NCBI GenBank assembly: GCA_002295885.1
Contig: DBGM01000041.1
Span: 18,458-82,457 of the forward strand
Direction of reading: 5' to 3'
Source: Phycisphaerales bacterium UBA854
GTDB taxonomy: Bacteria; Planctomycetota; Phycisphaerae; Phycisphaerales; SM1A02
Length of the DNA stretch: 64,000 bases
A program made the translations under genes and the position numbers. This document shows, piece after piece, positions 42,533 to 51,510 of this stretch (the stretch's first letter is position 1; each line of letters starts with the position of its first letter). Under the pieces are notes generated by a model. The model saw nothing but the letters and a program-made list of their open reading frames with translations. It did not search any database and was not told the origin of the DNA.

Positions 42533-43692
42533 TGCCCGGAGGCGATGATCGTCGGGAGTCCGGTGATCTGGTCAATGCGGGTGGCAAGGTCGATCCGGCC
42601 CAGCTGCAGGCGCTCTACGAATCCAACACCGATGAGGATCAGCCGGTGGTGGTTGATTTCACCCTCTCACGCGATCTGGCCAAGCGACTGGACCGCTACC
42701 TCGTGGACCGGGTCCCCTGGCTCAGTCGAACGGCACTGCAGGGACTCATCCGCGAAGAGGCGGTGACGGTCAACGGTCGCACCCCGAAGGCTTCGACGCG
42801 ACTCAGACAGGGCGACACGGTCCGGGTGATGCTTCCTCCCCCGCCCTCGACGGATCTCCCGCGGGAGGAGATCCCGCTGGAGATCCTCCACGAGGACAAG
42901 GATCTGGTGATCCTGAACAAGCACGACGACATCATCGTGCATCCGGCCCGGGGCAATCAGTCGGGAACCATTATCAACGGGCTGGCGTGGCACTTCGAGC
43001 ATCAGTCGTCCGGCGAGTTGTCGCCCGTGGGAACGGAACACGCCCGCCCCGGGGTCGTCCACCGGCTGGATCGGCACACGACCGGCGTCATGGTCGTCGC
43101 CAAGACCGAGACGGCCCACTGGAGGCTGGGCCGCCAGTTCGAGCAGCGACGCACCCGCAAACGCTATCTGGCCGTCGTGCACGGGCGGGTGGAACCATGG
43201 GCGGACGTGATCGATCTCCCCATCGGGATCCATCCCACCATCCGCAAGCGGTATGCCGTTCGGCATGACGCCAGCGGCAAGGATTCCGTGACGCTCTACC
43301 GGGTCCGGGAGGTCTACGAGGACTTCACCCTGGTGGAACTCGAGCTTCGGACCGGCCGGACGCACCAGATTCGTGTCCATCTCTCGCACTTGGGATGGCC
43401 GATCGTGGGAGACGACTATTACGGAGGTCGGCATCTGCGCGTCCGTGATCTGGTCCGGGGCGTCTCCCCGGGTACGGATGATCCGTCCGCTGTGGTCATC
43501 GGCCGCCAGGCTCTGCACGCATCCCTGCTCGGTTTCGAGCACCCCACGGAGAACGAGCAACAGACCTACGTGGCACCACTGCCGGACGACATGCGGACGC
43601 TCATCGAGATCCTGCGTCGGGATCAGTTCGTCCGGGCTCCGGAAGTGGCCGGAGCGGAGCTCGATCTGGATCGGATGATGGGCTCGGGGTGA
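42532..43692 (+). CDS. RluA-family 23S rRNA pseudouridine synthase
   Basis: A 386-residue enzyme. An N-terminal S4 RNA-binding domain (about residues 45-105, with L-D-R-Y-L and G-L-I-R-E-E-A-V-T-V-N-G) precedes the catalytic domain. The catalytic aspartate lies in G-V-V-H-R-L-D-R-H-T-T-G-V-M-V. R-T-H-Q-I-R-V-H is the other family hallmark. It probably makes pseudouridines in helix 69 of 23S rRNA if RluD-like, or in other rRNA or tRNA sites; the exact target is not readable. Start: ATG 42532 overlaps the upstream stop by one base; a GTG at 42529 is an alternative. It is convergent with mraY with no gap. Confidence 0.92.
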   Translation: MPGGDDRRESGDLVNAGGKVDPAQLQALYESNTDEDQPVVVDFTLSRDLAKRLDRYLVDRVPWLSRTALQGLIREEAVTVNGRTPKASTRLRQGDTVRVMLPPPPSTDLPREEIPLEILHEDKDLVILNKHDDIIVHPARGNQSGTIINGLAWHFEHQSSGELSPVGTEHARPGVVHRLDRHTTGVMVVAKTETAHWRLGRQFEQRRTRKRYLAVVHGRVEPWADVIDLPIGIHPTIRKRYAVRHDASGKDSVTLYRVREVYEDFTLVELELRTGRTHQIRVHLSHLGWPIVGDDYYGGRHLRVRDLVRGVSPGTDDPSAVVIGRQALHASLLGFEHPTENEQQTYVAPLPDDMRTLIEILRRDQFVRAPEVAGAELDLDRMMGSG

Positions 43693-44877
43693 TCAGCGAA
43701 GCTTGAGCAGCAACATCGCTGCCCCCACCAGCACCACGGAGATGATCCAGAAGCGGACGACGACCTGGGTCTCGGTCCACCCTCCGAGATGGAAGTGATG
43801 GTGGATCGGTGCCATGCGGAAAAGACGTCGACCCTGGCCGGTCCAGCGTCGGGTGGCCTTGAACCAGCCGATCTGGAGGGCACTGCTGCCGAGATCGAGG
43901 AAGAAGACGCCGCCGATGATCACCAGCAGCACCTCCTGGCGAATGGCCACGGCGATGCATGCGAGCAGTCCGCCGAGGGGCAGCGAGCCCGTGTCGCCCA
44001 TGAAGACCTTCGCCTTGGAACAGTTGAACCAGAGGAAGCCGAGGCACGCACCGGCCATGGCACCGGAGACGACCATCAACTCGCCGGTGCCCTCCACATA
44101 GGGAAACAGCATGTACTGGGCACGCTCGGGTGAGCCCGCGATGTAGCAAAGCAGCATGAAGGCGATGGCGGAGATCATCGAGAGGCCCGCCGCGAGGCCG
44201 TCCATGCCGTCGGTGATGTTGACCGCATTCGAGGTGCCGGCGATGAACAGGACGGCCAGGGCGATGAAGATGGCCGCAGGGAGGACCAGCACGGACGGCT
44301 CGAGTTCGAGCCCCTCCGTGCCGGGCACGTAGGTCCGGAGGAACGGAAGGGTCAGCGAGTGGGCGGCGTCGTTGCCGAGGCCGAAGCGGTAGATGGCCCA
44401 GCCGCACAGGAATCCGATCCCCAGCTGGAAGAGCAGTTTCTCCCATGTGTACAGGCCTTCACGCGTACCGGGGGATCGCCGGGCCGACGTGAGCTTCAGC
44501 CAGTCGTCGATGCCGCCCACGGCGGCAAGCCAGACCAGCACGAGTAGAACGACGTGAATGTAGCTGTTGGAAAGATCGGCCATGAGCACGATCGTCGCCA
44601 GCAGCGCACCGCAGATGAGAAGGCCACCCATCGTCGGGGTGTTCGCCTTGTCCTTCATGAGTTCGTTGATGTCCTGCCGGTAGAACTCCGGAGCGTCACC
44701 GATCTTCTGTCTGACCAGCCAGCGAATGGTCCGGGGGCCGAAGCTGAGCACGATCAGGAAGGAGAGGACGACGGAGAAGAAGGCTCTGAACTCGAGCTGG
44801 TACAGGACCTGCAGCAGGGAGTAGCTCCCGTGCTCGGCGAGCCATTCATCAAAGACCTGGAGGAGGTTGTAAAGCAT
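43693..44877 (-). CDS. mraY: Phospho-N-acetylmuramoyl-pentapeptide transferase
   Basis: A 394-residue integral membrane enzyme that transfers the phospho-MurNAc-pentapeptide to undecaprenyl phosphate to form lipid I. About ten helices are visible. The active-site blocks are P-T-M-G-G-L-L near residue 75, N-I-T-D-G-M-D-G-L-A-A-G (catalytic aspartates) near residue 220, and I-H-H-H-F-H-L-G-G-W near 360. It follows the murE-murF fusion by 34 bases in the same direction, as in a dcw cluster. A tRNA, cell-division or murD gene does not follow; the next gene is a convergent pseudouridine synthase. Confidence 0.96.
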   Translation of the reverse strand: MLYNLLQVFDEWLAEHGSYSLLQVLYQLEFRAFFSVVLSFLIVLSFGPRTIRWLVRQKIGDAPEFYRQDINELMKDKANTPTMGGLLICGALLATIVLMADLSNSYIHVVLLVLVWLAAVGGIDDWLKLTSARRSPGTREGLYTWEKLLFQLGIGFLCGWAIYRFGLGNDAAHSLTLPFLRTYVPGTEGLELEPSVLVLPAAIFIALAVLFIAGTSNAVNITDGMDGLAAGLSMISAIAFMLLCYIAGSPERAQYMLFPYVEGTGELMVVSGAMAGACLGFLWFNCSKAKVFMGDTGSLPLGGLLACIAVAIRQEVLLVIIGGVFFLDLGSSALQIGWFKATRRWTGQGRRLFRMAPIHHHFHLGGWTETQVVVRFWIISVVLVGAAMLLLKLR

Positions 44878-44911
44878 CGAGTGTGGCGGTTCCTGAAACG
44901 CCTATCGACAA

Positions 44912-47752
44912 TCAGTCGACGGAAACTTCCGAATCCCAGCGTGCCCGGGCGACATGAATCCGCTCGAGACCGATGCTCCGTGACGCCTTGAGAAGCACCC
45001 GGTCACCCGGCTGCAGCATGGAGGCGATGCGTCGCACGGCATCGTCGTCGATTTCGGGCTCGTGGAGAAGTCGATCGCCCGACCAGCCAGCGGATGCCAT
45101 GGCCCGGGCGGTGTGCTGCACCTCCTGACCGACGAGCATGACCAGATCGATGCTGGAAGCAGCATGATGGGTGGCGACGAATCGGCCCAGCGACTCATGG
45201 TGGTGGCTGGATTGATCGCCCAGCTCCAGCATGTCCCCAAGTACCAGGATGTTGCGTGCCTGATCGTCTTCGGCCAGGAAGGAGTCGATGGTGGCGGTCA
45301 TCGAATCCGGGTTGGCGTTGTAGGTCTCGTCGACGAACTCGATGTCGTCGATCAGGAACTGTTCTCCGCGTCCCCGGGGGGGACGATAGGCGTCCAGGCC
45401 GGCCTGAATTCGGGCGTCATCGAGCCCGAGGCGCCGGGCGAGCAGCACAACGGGAACGGCGTTGGAGGCATGGTGTGCTCCCGAGGCGGCGATCCGGAAC
45501 TCGGTTCCGTCGGCGAGGCGGAACCGGGTGCCGTCGGGATCGACCTGCACGTCGGTCGGACCGAGCGGGGAGTCGGCTCCGAATCGATCGATGGTCGCCA
45601 CCGCCGAGGGAAGTGGAAATACGTCCTCGCGGACCCAGGCGTGGTCCCGGACGTGCGGAAGCAGGGAGTATTTCTCGCGGGCGACTCCGGTGCGGTCGCG
45701 AAGGGCTTCCAGATGCCCGTGACCGACCATGGTGATGATGGCGTGGGTCGGGCGGGCGATCCTCGCCAGGGTCTGGATCTCGCCGGGACTGCTGGTTCCC
45801 ATCTCGAGCACCACGCAGTCGTGTCGGGGGCCTGCGGTCAGCAGCGTCAGGGGAAGACCGATGTCGTTGTTGTAGGACCGGGGACTGGCGCAGACCTCGT
45901 AGGCCTCCTGGAGCACGCAGCGAAGAAGCTCCTTGGTGCCGGTCTTGCCGCAGGTGCCGGTGATGCCGATGACCGGCACATCGAGGGACAAACGATGCAT
46001 CGTGGCCAGCTCGACCAGAGCGGCCCGGGTGTCCTGCACGCGGATCCAGGGGAGATGCAGATCGTCGTCCTGCACCGTCTCGACCAGCACGGCCGAGGCT
46101 CCGCGCTGGATGGCGTCACGGATGAAATCGTGTCCGTCGTGTGTCTGCCCGACGATGCAGATGTAGAGTTCTCCGGGACGAATGGTCCTGGAGTCGATCG
46201 AGATTCCGGTGATGGGCGGCAGCTCGCCCGTCGCGCGGTCGAGGATGGTCAGGGACTGCAGGTGCCGTCGCAATGTCGGACAGCCGTTCAGCGCCGCCTG
46301 CGCCACCACCCGATCGTCGAACGGGACAAGACGGTTTCCAGTGATCTGGACCTGCTCGTGCCCCTTTCCGGCAATGAGCACCACGGATCGGTCGTCGGCA
46401 TCGGTGATGGCACGGCGGATGGCGGCCGCCCGGTCCGGCTCCACGACCACGTCCGAACGACGATCCTCCGGAATGCCTTCCAGCACATCGTCGATGATCG
46501 CGTGGGGATCCTCGGTCCGGGGGTTGTCACTGGTGATGATGACCGAGTCGGAGGATTCCACCGCCGCCGCCCCCATGCGGGGCCGTTTGGTGGCGTCCCG
46601 GTCCCCTCCGCAGCCGAACACGGTCACGAGACGGTGTTCGGGACCGATGACCCTCCGCAGGCTGGTGAGGGTCGAGCCGAGGGCTCCGTCGGTATGGGCG
46701 AAATCGACGAATACCCGGCACGATCCCGGCGGCGAGGGAATGGGTTCGAGGCGACCAGGAGGGCACGGACATGTCGCAAGACGCTCTGCGATGCGTTCCG
46801 GCGGCACACCCAGTTGCTGAGCCATGGTGACGGCCAGAAGAGCGTTCTGGAGGTTGTGGCGTCCGACCAGCGGAAGCACGGCCTCGATGCCGTCCATCGT
46901 CCCCCACGGCCCCTCGAATCTGGCCCGGGATCCGTCGAGATGCTCCTCGAGGCAGACGCATTGGGCGGTTGATCCGGCCCCCGCCTCGATCACCCGGCAG
47001 GGTGCGGCCTGGGCCATGAAGCCTGAACGGCTGTCCTCGGCGTTCACGACGGCCACGCCGTGGTCGGGCAGCATGGCGAACAACCGTCGCTTGGCGATGG
47101 CGTACTGGACCATGTCGCCGTGCCAATCGAGATGGTCTCCGGAGAGATTGGTGAAGATCGCACCGTGGAACGACAGGGAGTGGACGCGACCGAGATCGAG
47201 TGCGTGACTGGAGACCTCCATGACCGCACGCGTGCATCCGTTGCGAACCATGCGTCCGAGGATCCGGCTCAGATCGGACGCCTGCGGCGTGGTCAACGAG
47301 GCGACTGACTGTTCCGCTCCGTCGTCCACGTGGATGCCACCGATCAGTCCGCACCGATCGGTTTCGCCGTTGAGAAGATGATGCAGGATGATGGCCGTGG
47401 TCGACTTCCCGTTGGTTCCGGTGATGCCGACCAACTGGATCCGACGACTGGGGTCGCCGTGGAGTCGTTCCGCCAGTCGGGCGCCGACCATGGCGGGGTC
47501 GACGCACTGGATCGTGGGAAGGGATGAGCGTCCGGCACCGTATTCATCGGTGAGGACGGCAACGGCCCCCTGCTCGCGGGCCACATCGATGTGCTCGCGG
47601 CCGTCGAAGGTCCGCCCTTCGCGTGCGAGATAGATCGAACCCGGAGTCACCCGACGGGTGTCCTCGACGAGATCGTTGACGTGCAGTTCCGGCGTGACAT
47701 CGTGACAGGTCACCGGGAGTCCGTCGAGGAGCTGGATGAGGGGGGTTGCCAT
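44912..47752 (-). CDS. MurE-MurF fusion ligase
   Basis: One 946-residue chain carries two Mur ligases. Residues 1 to about 485 are MurE: ATP loop G-I-T-G-T-N-G-K-S-T (109-118), S-S-H-A-L-D-L, and the D-N-P-R motif (409-412) that marks meso-diaminopimelate specificity. After a short linker, residues about 500-946 are MurF: S-I-D-S-R, ATP loop G-I-T-G-T-C-G-K-T-G-T-K (596-607), and the D-E-T-Y-N-A-N-P-D-S-M block. It would add meso-Dap and then D-Ala-D-Ala to UDP-MurNAc-peptide. The reading frame is continuous and no stop separates the halves. Separate murE and murF genes are the rule in most bacteria. Confidence 0.95.
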   Translation of the reverse strand: MATPLIQLLDGLPVTCHDVTPELHVNDLVEDTRRVTPGSIYLAREGRTFDGREHIDVAREQGAVAVLTDEYGAGRSSLPTIQCVDPAMVGARLAERLHGDPSRRIQLVGITGTNGKSTTAIILHHLLNGETDRCGLIGGIHVDDGAEQSVASLTTPQASDLSRILGRMVRNGCTRAVMEVSSHALDLGRVHSLSFHGAIFTNLSGDHLDWHGDMVQYAIAKRRLFAMLPDHGVAVVNAEDSRSGFMAQAAPCRVIEAGAGSTAQCVCLEEHLDGSRARFEGPWGTMDGIEAVLPLVGRHNLQNALLAVTMAQQLGVPPERIAERLATCPCPPGRLEPIPSPPGSCRVFVDFAHTDGALGSTLTSLRRVIGPEHRLVTVFGCGGDRDATKRPRMGAAAVESSDSVIITSDNPRTEDPHAIIDDVLEGIPEDRRSDVVVEPDRAAAIRRAITDADDRSVVLIAGKGHEQVQITGNRLVPFDDRVVAQAALNGCPTLRRHLQSLTILDRATGELPPITGISIDSRTIRPGELYICIVGQTHDGHDFIRDAIQRGASAVLVETVQDDDLHLPWIRVQDTRAALVELATMHRLSLDVPVIGITGTCGKTGTKELLRCVLQEAYEVCASPRSYNNDIGLPLTLLTAGPRHDCVVLEMGTSSPGEIQTLARIARPTHAIITMVGHGHLEALRDRTGVAREKYSLLPHVRDHAWVREDVFPLPSAVATIDRFGADSPLGPTDVQVDPDGTRFRLADGTEFRIAASGAHHASNAVPVVLLARRLGLDDARIQAGLDAYRPPRGRGEQFLIDDIEFVDETYNANPDSMTATIDSFLAEDDQARNILVLGDMLELGDQSSHHHESLGRFVATHHAASSIDLVMLVGQEVQHTARAMASAGWSGDRLLHEPEIDDDAVRRIASMLQPGDRVLLKASRSIGLERIHVARARWDSEVSVD

Positions 47753-47810
47753 GGATCCGTCCGTGGTCGCAGGTGATCGAAGGCCTCCGTGCCTCCAGAA
47801 TGCTCATCGG

Positions 47811-48881
47811 TCAGAGGATGAGCATGGCATCGCCATAACTATAGAAGCGATAGTCCGATTCCACAGCCTTCCGGTAGATCATCTTCAATTCTTCCAGTCC
47901 CATGAATGCACCGACCAGGGCCAGCAGGGTCGATTCCGGGAGGTGGAAGTTGGTCAGCATGGCATCGGTCAGGCTGAACTCCCAGCCCGGCGCGATAAGC
48001 AGATCCGTCCGACCCGAGAGCGGCCCGGGGCCGGCGATCCCGAGGTCCGGGAGCGACTCCAGCACCCTGACCGTGGTGGTCCCCACGGCGACGATTCGAC
48101 CCCTCCCTTCCGACCGGCAATGACGAAGGGCGGCCAGCGTGAGGGCGGAGACCGTCCATGATTCCTCGTGCATCGGATGATCCTCGAGCCGGTCGGCCGT
48201 GATCGGAGCAAAGGTCCCTGCTCCGACGTGGAGGGTGACCATCGCGTGGTCGACACCCTCGGTACGGATCCGCTCCAGCAGCGATCGGGTGAAATGGAGG
48301 CCCGCCGTGGGAGCCGCCACACTTCCGGATGCGTCCGGATCGCGGTAAACGGTCTGGTAGTCCCTCCGGTCCACGGCATCATCGTGGGTGGTACCGTCGG
48401 ACGTCCGGGCCCGCAGGATGTACGGAGGGAGTGGGGTGTAGCCGACGGCGGAGAGCTGCAGTCCGTCCAGCGGCTCGGCCATCCAGTGGGCTCCGACGCG
48501 ATCCAGCAGGCGGATTCGGCCCGTCCGCCCGTCTGGGCCGGTCAGATCGAGCTGGAGCCCGGAACGCAGCTTCCCGTTGCTGCGAAGCATGCACGTCCAG
48601 GGGGTGCCGGACGAGTCCAGCACCAGCCCCTCGACCCGGCCGGCGGTGTCGGAGCGACATCCCATGATTCGAGCGGGCACCACTGAACTGTTGTTCGTGC
48701 ACAGCAGGTCGCCGGCTTCCAGGTACTCCGGAAGGTCAGCGACACGTCGGTGATCGATCGTTCCGTCGGAACGGTGGTAGACGAGCAGTCGTGCCTGATC
48801 TCGGGGTTCGGCCGGCGTCCTGGCGATCAGTTCATCGGGGAGCTCGTAGTGCAGATCATCGCGGGTGATGGGTGAAGTCAT
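47811..48881 (-). CDS. queA: S-adenosylmethionine:tRNA ribosyltransferase-isomerase
   Basis: A 356-residue enzyme that makes epoxyqueuosine from preQ1-modified tRNA and SAM. Conserved parts are Y-E-L-P-D-E-L-I-A-R-T-P, N-N-S-S-V-V-P-A-R, Y-Q-T-V-Y, A-A-P-T-A-G-L-H-F and T-N-F-H-L-P-E-S-T-L. I start it at ATG 48881. Nothing like a ribosome-binding site is immediately upstream; instead a nested inverted-repeat structure (48887-48959) ends only 5 bases from the start. The open frame continues upstream without stop, but the extension lacks family features. A 58-base gap separates it from the MurE-MurF gene downstream. Confidence 0.94.
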   Translation of the reverse strand: MTSPITRDDLHYELPDELIARTPAEPRDQARLLVYHRSDGTIDHRRVADLPEYLEAGDLLCTNNSSVVPARIMGCRSDTAGRVEGLVLDSSGTPWTCMLRSNGKLRSGLQLDLTGPDGRTGRIRLLDRVGAHWMAEPLDGLQLSAVGYTPLPPYILRARTSDGTTHDDAVDRRDYQTVYRDPDASGSVAAPTAGLHFTRSLLERIRTEGVDHAMVTLHVGAGTFAPITADRLEDHPMHEESWTVSALTLAALRHCRSEGRGRIVAVGTTTVRVLESLPDLGIAGPGPLSGRTDLLIAPGWEFSLTDAMLTNFHLPESTLLALVGAFMGLEELKMIYRKAVESDYRFYSYGDAMLIL

Positions 48882-48886
48882 GGAAA

Positions 48887-48959
48887 GGTCGCAGCCGGAG
48901 GAATCGAACCAGGTGACATCGTCGATTCTCCCCCTCCAGACGGAACTCGGCAAGCGACC
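48887..48959 (-). promoter_or_regulatory. Structured leader before queA
   Basis: On the minus strand, GGTCGC (48954-48959) pairs with GCGACC (48887-48892), enclosing a second stem in which GGAG-AATCGA pairs with TCGATT-C-CTCC (around 48898-48930, one bulge). The structure encloses the only Shine-Dalgarno-like GGAGGGGGAG of the leader. A further perfect 7-bp hairpin, GTCCGGT-AAG-ACCGGAC, lies at 48962-48978. It superficially resembles a tRNA but has no proper T or D arm. It may control queA translation. Confidence 0.4.
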
Positions 48960-49039
48960 CCGTCCGGTCTTACCGGACCGGCGTCTGCATCTTCGGAATC
49001 TGCAACGCATCGGTCACGGGATCGCGTCACATTTGATGA

Positions 49040-49489
49040 ATGGAGATCTTGCCACCATTGAATCACGACGTGCAGACGGCTTTGCAGAGTGCGATTGCCG
49101 ACGATCTCGTGACGCCTTCGGCGGACCTCCCCCTCGTGTCGTCCGACCCGCAGGCTGATACGGGAGGGCACACCGCTCCGGGCTGCATCTGGGACGGCTC
49201 GGACAGCACGGAATGGTCGCCGGGCCTGTGGTGGCTTCTCAACTGGTGGACGTCGCAGTACCCGGCGGGTCCGACCGATCCCTGTGGAGTCGAAACCGGA
49301 GTCCACACGCTTGCGGAATTCGTGGTCCGTATCGATGTCGAAGACGGTGCGTCACCGGGCCATCCCCCCCCGCTGTCCGAGTTGGGCGACCGGTCGGATC
49401 GCATGGTGCCACCCCCGCCTCCAGTGGTCCGCGACGTCGTCGAGCAACTTGTCTCACGGGGCGAGGGGATCGTGGATCTGCTGGCCTGA
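49040..49489 (+). CDS. Hypothetical protein
   Basis: A 149-residue acidic open frame that fills the space between queA and the def-fmt-zincin operon. The middle has a tryptophan-rich stretch (W-S-P-G-L-W-W-L-L-N-W-W) and the C-terminal part has P-P-P-P-P followed by a helix V-V-R-D-V-V-E-Q-L-V. Codon use looks similar to neighbouring genes, but there is no good ribosome-binding site. I do not recognise it. A start at 49036 is out of frame; ATG 49040 is in frame. Confidence that it is expressed is moderate. Confidence 0.5.
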   Translation: MEILPPLNHDVQTALQSAIADDLVTPSADLPLVSSDPQADTGGHTAPGCIWDGSDSTEWSPGLWWLLNWWTSQYPAGPTDPCGVETGVHTLAEFVVRIDVEDGASPGHPPPLSELGDRSDRMVPPPPPVVRDVVEQLVSRGEGIVDLLA

Positions 49490-49494
49490 GGAAT

Positions 49495-50043
49495 CTACGC
49501 CGAGACCGTGAATTCCTCGGGGAGGTAGGGCCTGAGCTCCTCGGGCAGACGCTTGAGTCCGCGTCGGAGGGCCTTGGACACCGCGTAGCGCATCGCGTCG
49601 TCGTGTCGTCGCATGACCGCGGCGGTGATGTTGAGATTCCTGGCACGCATCTCTTCCAGCGCCCATTCCCAGGCCTTGAACTCCTCGAGGCAGCGGGGAC
49701 GATATCGTCCGAACCCGATTGCGTGATGCCCAACCTCGTGGAGAAATACCACGCAGCTCATCGGTCCGCGGGGATACGGGGCCTCGATGAGTCTGGTGAC
49801 CGTTCCCGCTCGGTCCCGGAGTTCCCAGGCGCATCCGCTGGTGCTTGATCGCCACTTGTGGATCCGGATGTTCCAGGCCTTCTTGAGTTCGACCACCAGA
49901 TCGTCGTATCGCTGCTGGGCGGGAGTGGATCGACGGGCGGGCGGCGATGCGGATGTGGCCGCGGGACGTCGACGACTGGACCGGGCGGTGGCAGCCGGAC
50001 GGAGTCCGAGCAGATCCCACAGGGTGTCGGCGAAGAGTTTCAT
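49495..50043 (-). CDS. Small zincin-like protein (HExxH)
   Basis: A 182-residue cytoplasmic protein with a basic, low-complexity N-terminal third (about residues 15-45). Its core has F-L-H-E-V-G-H-H-A-I-G-F, an HExxH zinc-binding motif, followed about 15 residues later by E-E-F-K-A-W-E-W-A, which supplies a third ligand as in the ImmA/IrrE-type peptidases (DUF955-like). The C-terminal part is helical. The start ATG 50043 overlaps the fmt stop (TCAT), so the gene is the last in the operon with def and fmt. Substrate unknown; a protease acting on nascent or regulatory proteins is possible. Confidence 0.68.
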   Translation of the reverse strand: MKLFADTLWDLLGLRPAATARSSRRRPAATSASPPARRSTPAQQRYDDLVVELKKAWNIRIHKWRSSTSGCAWELRDRAGTVTRLIEAPYPRGPMSCVVFLHEVGHHAIGFGRYRPRCLEEFKAWEWALEEMRARNLNITAAVMRRHDDAMRYAVSKALRRGLKRLPEELRPYLPEEFTVSA

Positions 50044-50963
50044 GCGGGAAGGAGTTCCATGGTTGAACCGTGGAGATCGCGCTGACCGCGATACCAGGAC
50101 GGGAAGTCCATGGGCCGCCCCCCCGGAGCCTGGACCTGAAGCAGTTCGACGAAGCCCACGCCGCACCCGACGACGCCGTTCGGTGTGCAGCAGCGGGCGG
50201 CAGGCACGGGGGTCGGCGGCTCCGCGATCCGCACCCGAAGCAGCCGCAACCGTCGGTCGCCGATGAGCACGTCGCATCCGGGCCAGGGTGTCAGTCCGTG
50301 CACGCGATTCCGGACGGCATCGGCCTCGAGTGCGAAGTCGACGGTGCCGTCGGAACGGGTGAACTTGGGAGCCGACGTCACGTCGGACGGCATCTGCGGC
50401 ACCGGGGAGAGACGCCCTTGGGCGTAGTCCGCGAGCACGGTCGTGACAAGATCCGGGCCCAGGAGGGAGAGGCGATCATGAAGCTCCCCGGCGGTCTCGC
50501 CGGGATCGATCGGGGTACTCGTCGTTCCGAGGACATCACCGGCGTCGATCCGGTTGGCGAGGGTGATGACGCTGAGACCGGTGACGGATTCTCCCGCGAT
50601 GATCGCATGGTTGATGGGAGCGGCACCACGGAACTTCGGAAGCAGGGAGGCGTGCAGATTGATCGCGAACCGGTCCTGCAGCAGGTCGGGGCCGAGCTTC
50701 TGACCGAAGGCGATCACGATCCATGCGTCGGCATCGGCGGACCGGATGGATCGGATCACGTCCGGGTCGTTGACATCCGGCACGGCATCCACGGGCAGCG
50801 AGTGGTCCGCCGCCCAGCCATCGACCGGAGTCGGCCGGACCGACCGTCCGCGACCGGCCCGCCTGGCCGGCTGGGTGATCACTCGAAGGATGTCGTGCTG
50901 GGCGGCAAGCGCGCGGAAGGTCGGAACGCCGAACTCACCGCTGCCGAACAATACCAATCGCAT
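50040..50963 (-). CDS. fmt: Methionyl-tRNA formyltransferase
   Basis: A 307-residue enzyme that formylates initiator Met-tRNA using 10-formyl-tetrahydrofolate. The formyl-transferase core has F-G-S-G-E-F-G-V-P near the N-terminus and N-L-H-A-S-L-L-P-K-F-R-G-A-A-P-I, with the catalytic Asn/His/Asp environment. The C-terminal tRNA-binding domain starts about residue 200 (V-H-G-L-T-P-W-P-G). It follows def by 15 bases in the same direction, the usual pair, and overlaps the downstream zincin gene by 4 bases. Confidence 0.96.
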   Translation of the reverse strand: MRLVLFGSGEFGVPTFRALAAQHDILRVITQPARRAGRGRSVRPTPVDGWAADHSLPVDAVPDVNDPDVIRSIRSADADAWIVIAFGQKLGPDLLQDRFAINLHASLLPKFRGAAPINHAIIAGESVTGLSVITLANRIDAGDVLGTTSTPIDPGETAGELHDRLSLLGPDLVTTVLADYAQGRLSPVPQMPSDVTSAPKFTRSDGTVDFALEADAVRNRVHGLTPWPGCDVLIGDRRLRLLRVRIAEPPTPVPAARCCTPNGVVGCGVGFVELLQVQAPGGRPMDFPSWYRGQRDLHGSTMELLPA

Positions 50964-50978
50964 CCGGAACTCCAGCCT

Positions 50979-51497
50979 TCAGGACGAGGAGGCCTTCTTG
51001 AGGGCCTTGATCTGACGACGGTTCTTGATCCGTTCCATGGTGGACATCTTGTCGATGATGAGTACGCCGTCGAGATGGTCAGCCTCGTGCTGCCATACCC
51101 GGGCCAGCAGCTCCGATTCGACCTCGAACCGTTCTCCGGAGGGTGACTCGCAGGAGATGCGCACACGGCTTGGCCGGGACACCTCGACCTCGATTCCCGG
51201 GAGGCTCAGGCATCCTTCGGTATCCGTTTCGGGCGGCGATTCCACCGGCGTCAGGACCGGATTGGCCCAGACGAGGCCGCCGTCGTCCGATTCGGGGTCT
51301 CGAGTCACGAAGAGTCTCCAGGCCAGTCCGACCTGGGGAGCGGCGAGTCCGGCCCCATTGGCCTGGTGCATCAGCTCGATCATGCGGGCGGCAACCTGCT
51401 GGACCTCCTCGCTCGACGGATCGATCGATTCGGCCTTCTGGCGAAGGCAGGGATCCGGAAAGGTGCGGATGGACAGGTTTTGGATGTCGATCGCCAT
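50979..51497 (-). CDS. def: Peptide deformylase
   Basis: A 172-residue metalloenzyme that removes the formyl group from nascent proteins. All three motifs are visible: G-A-G-L-A-A-P-Q-V-G, E-G-C-L-S-L-P-G and Q-H-E-A-D-H-L-D-G. ATG 51497 is chosen because TAGCAT ends 7 bases before it and no ribosome-binding site exists, the leaderless arrangement seen in other genes here; ATG 51506 is the alternative. It is the first gene of def-fmt-zincin. The longer open frame to 51758 is not supported. Confidence 0.95.
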   Translation of the reverse strand: MAIDIQNLSIRTFPDPCLRQKAESIDPSSEEVQQVAARMIELMHQANGAGLAAPQVGLAWRLFVTRDPESDDGGLVWANPVLTPVESPPETDTEGCLSLPGIEVEVSRPSRVRISCESPSGERFEVESELLARVWQHEADHLDGVLIIDKMSTMERIKNRRQIKALKKASSS

Positions 51498-51504
51498 TGC
51501 CGAC

Positions 51505-51510
51505 ATGCTA
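51505..51510 (-). promoter_or_regulatory. -10 box of the def operon, leaderless type
   Basis: TAGCAT on the minus strand ends 7 bases before the chosen def ATG. A weak TGGTCG lies 17 bases further upstream. Confidence 0.4.

Noticed and set aside
45062..46972. 636-codon plus-strand open frame opposite the MurE-MurF fusion
   Set aside because: It is an antisense shadow in GC-rich coding DNA, rich in Gly and Val, with no family motifs.
48887..48959. tRNA-like sequence on the minus strand before queA
   Set aside because: A six-base outer stem and a GGTTCGATTCC stretch look like a tRNA, but the T stem does not pair (only two of five) and no anticodon or D arm is consistent. It is kept as a structured leader.
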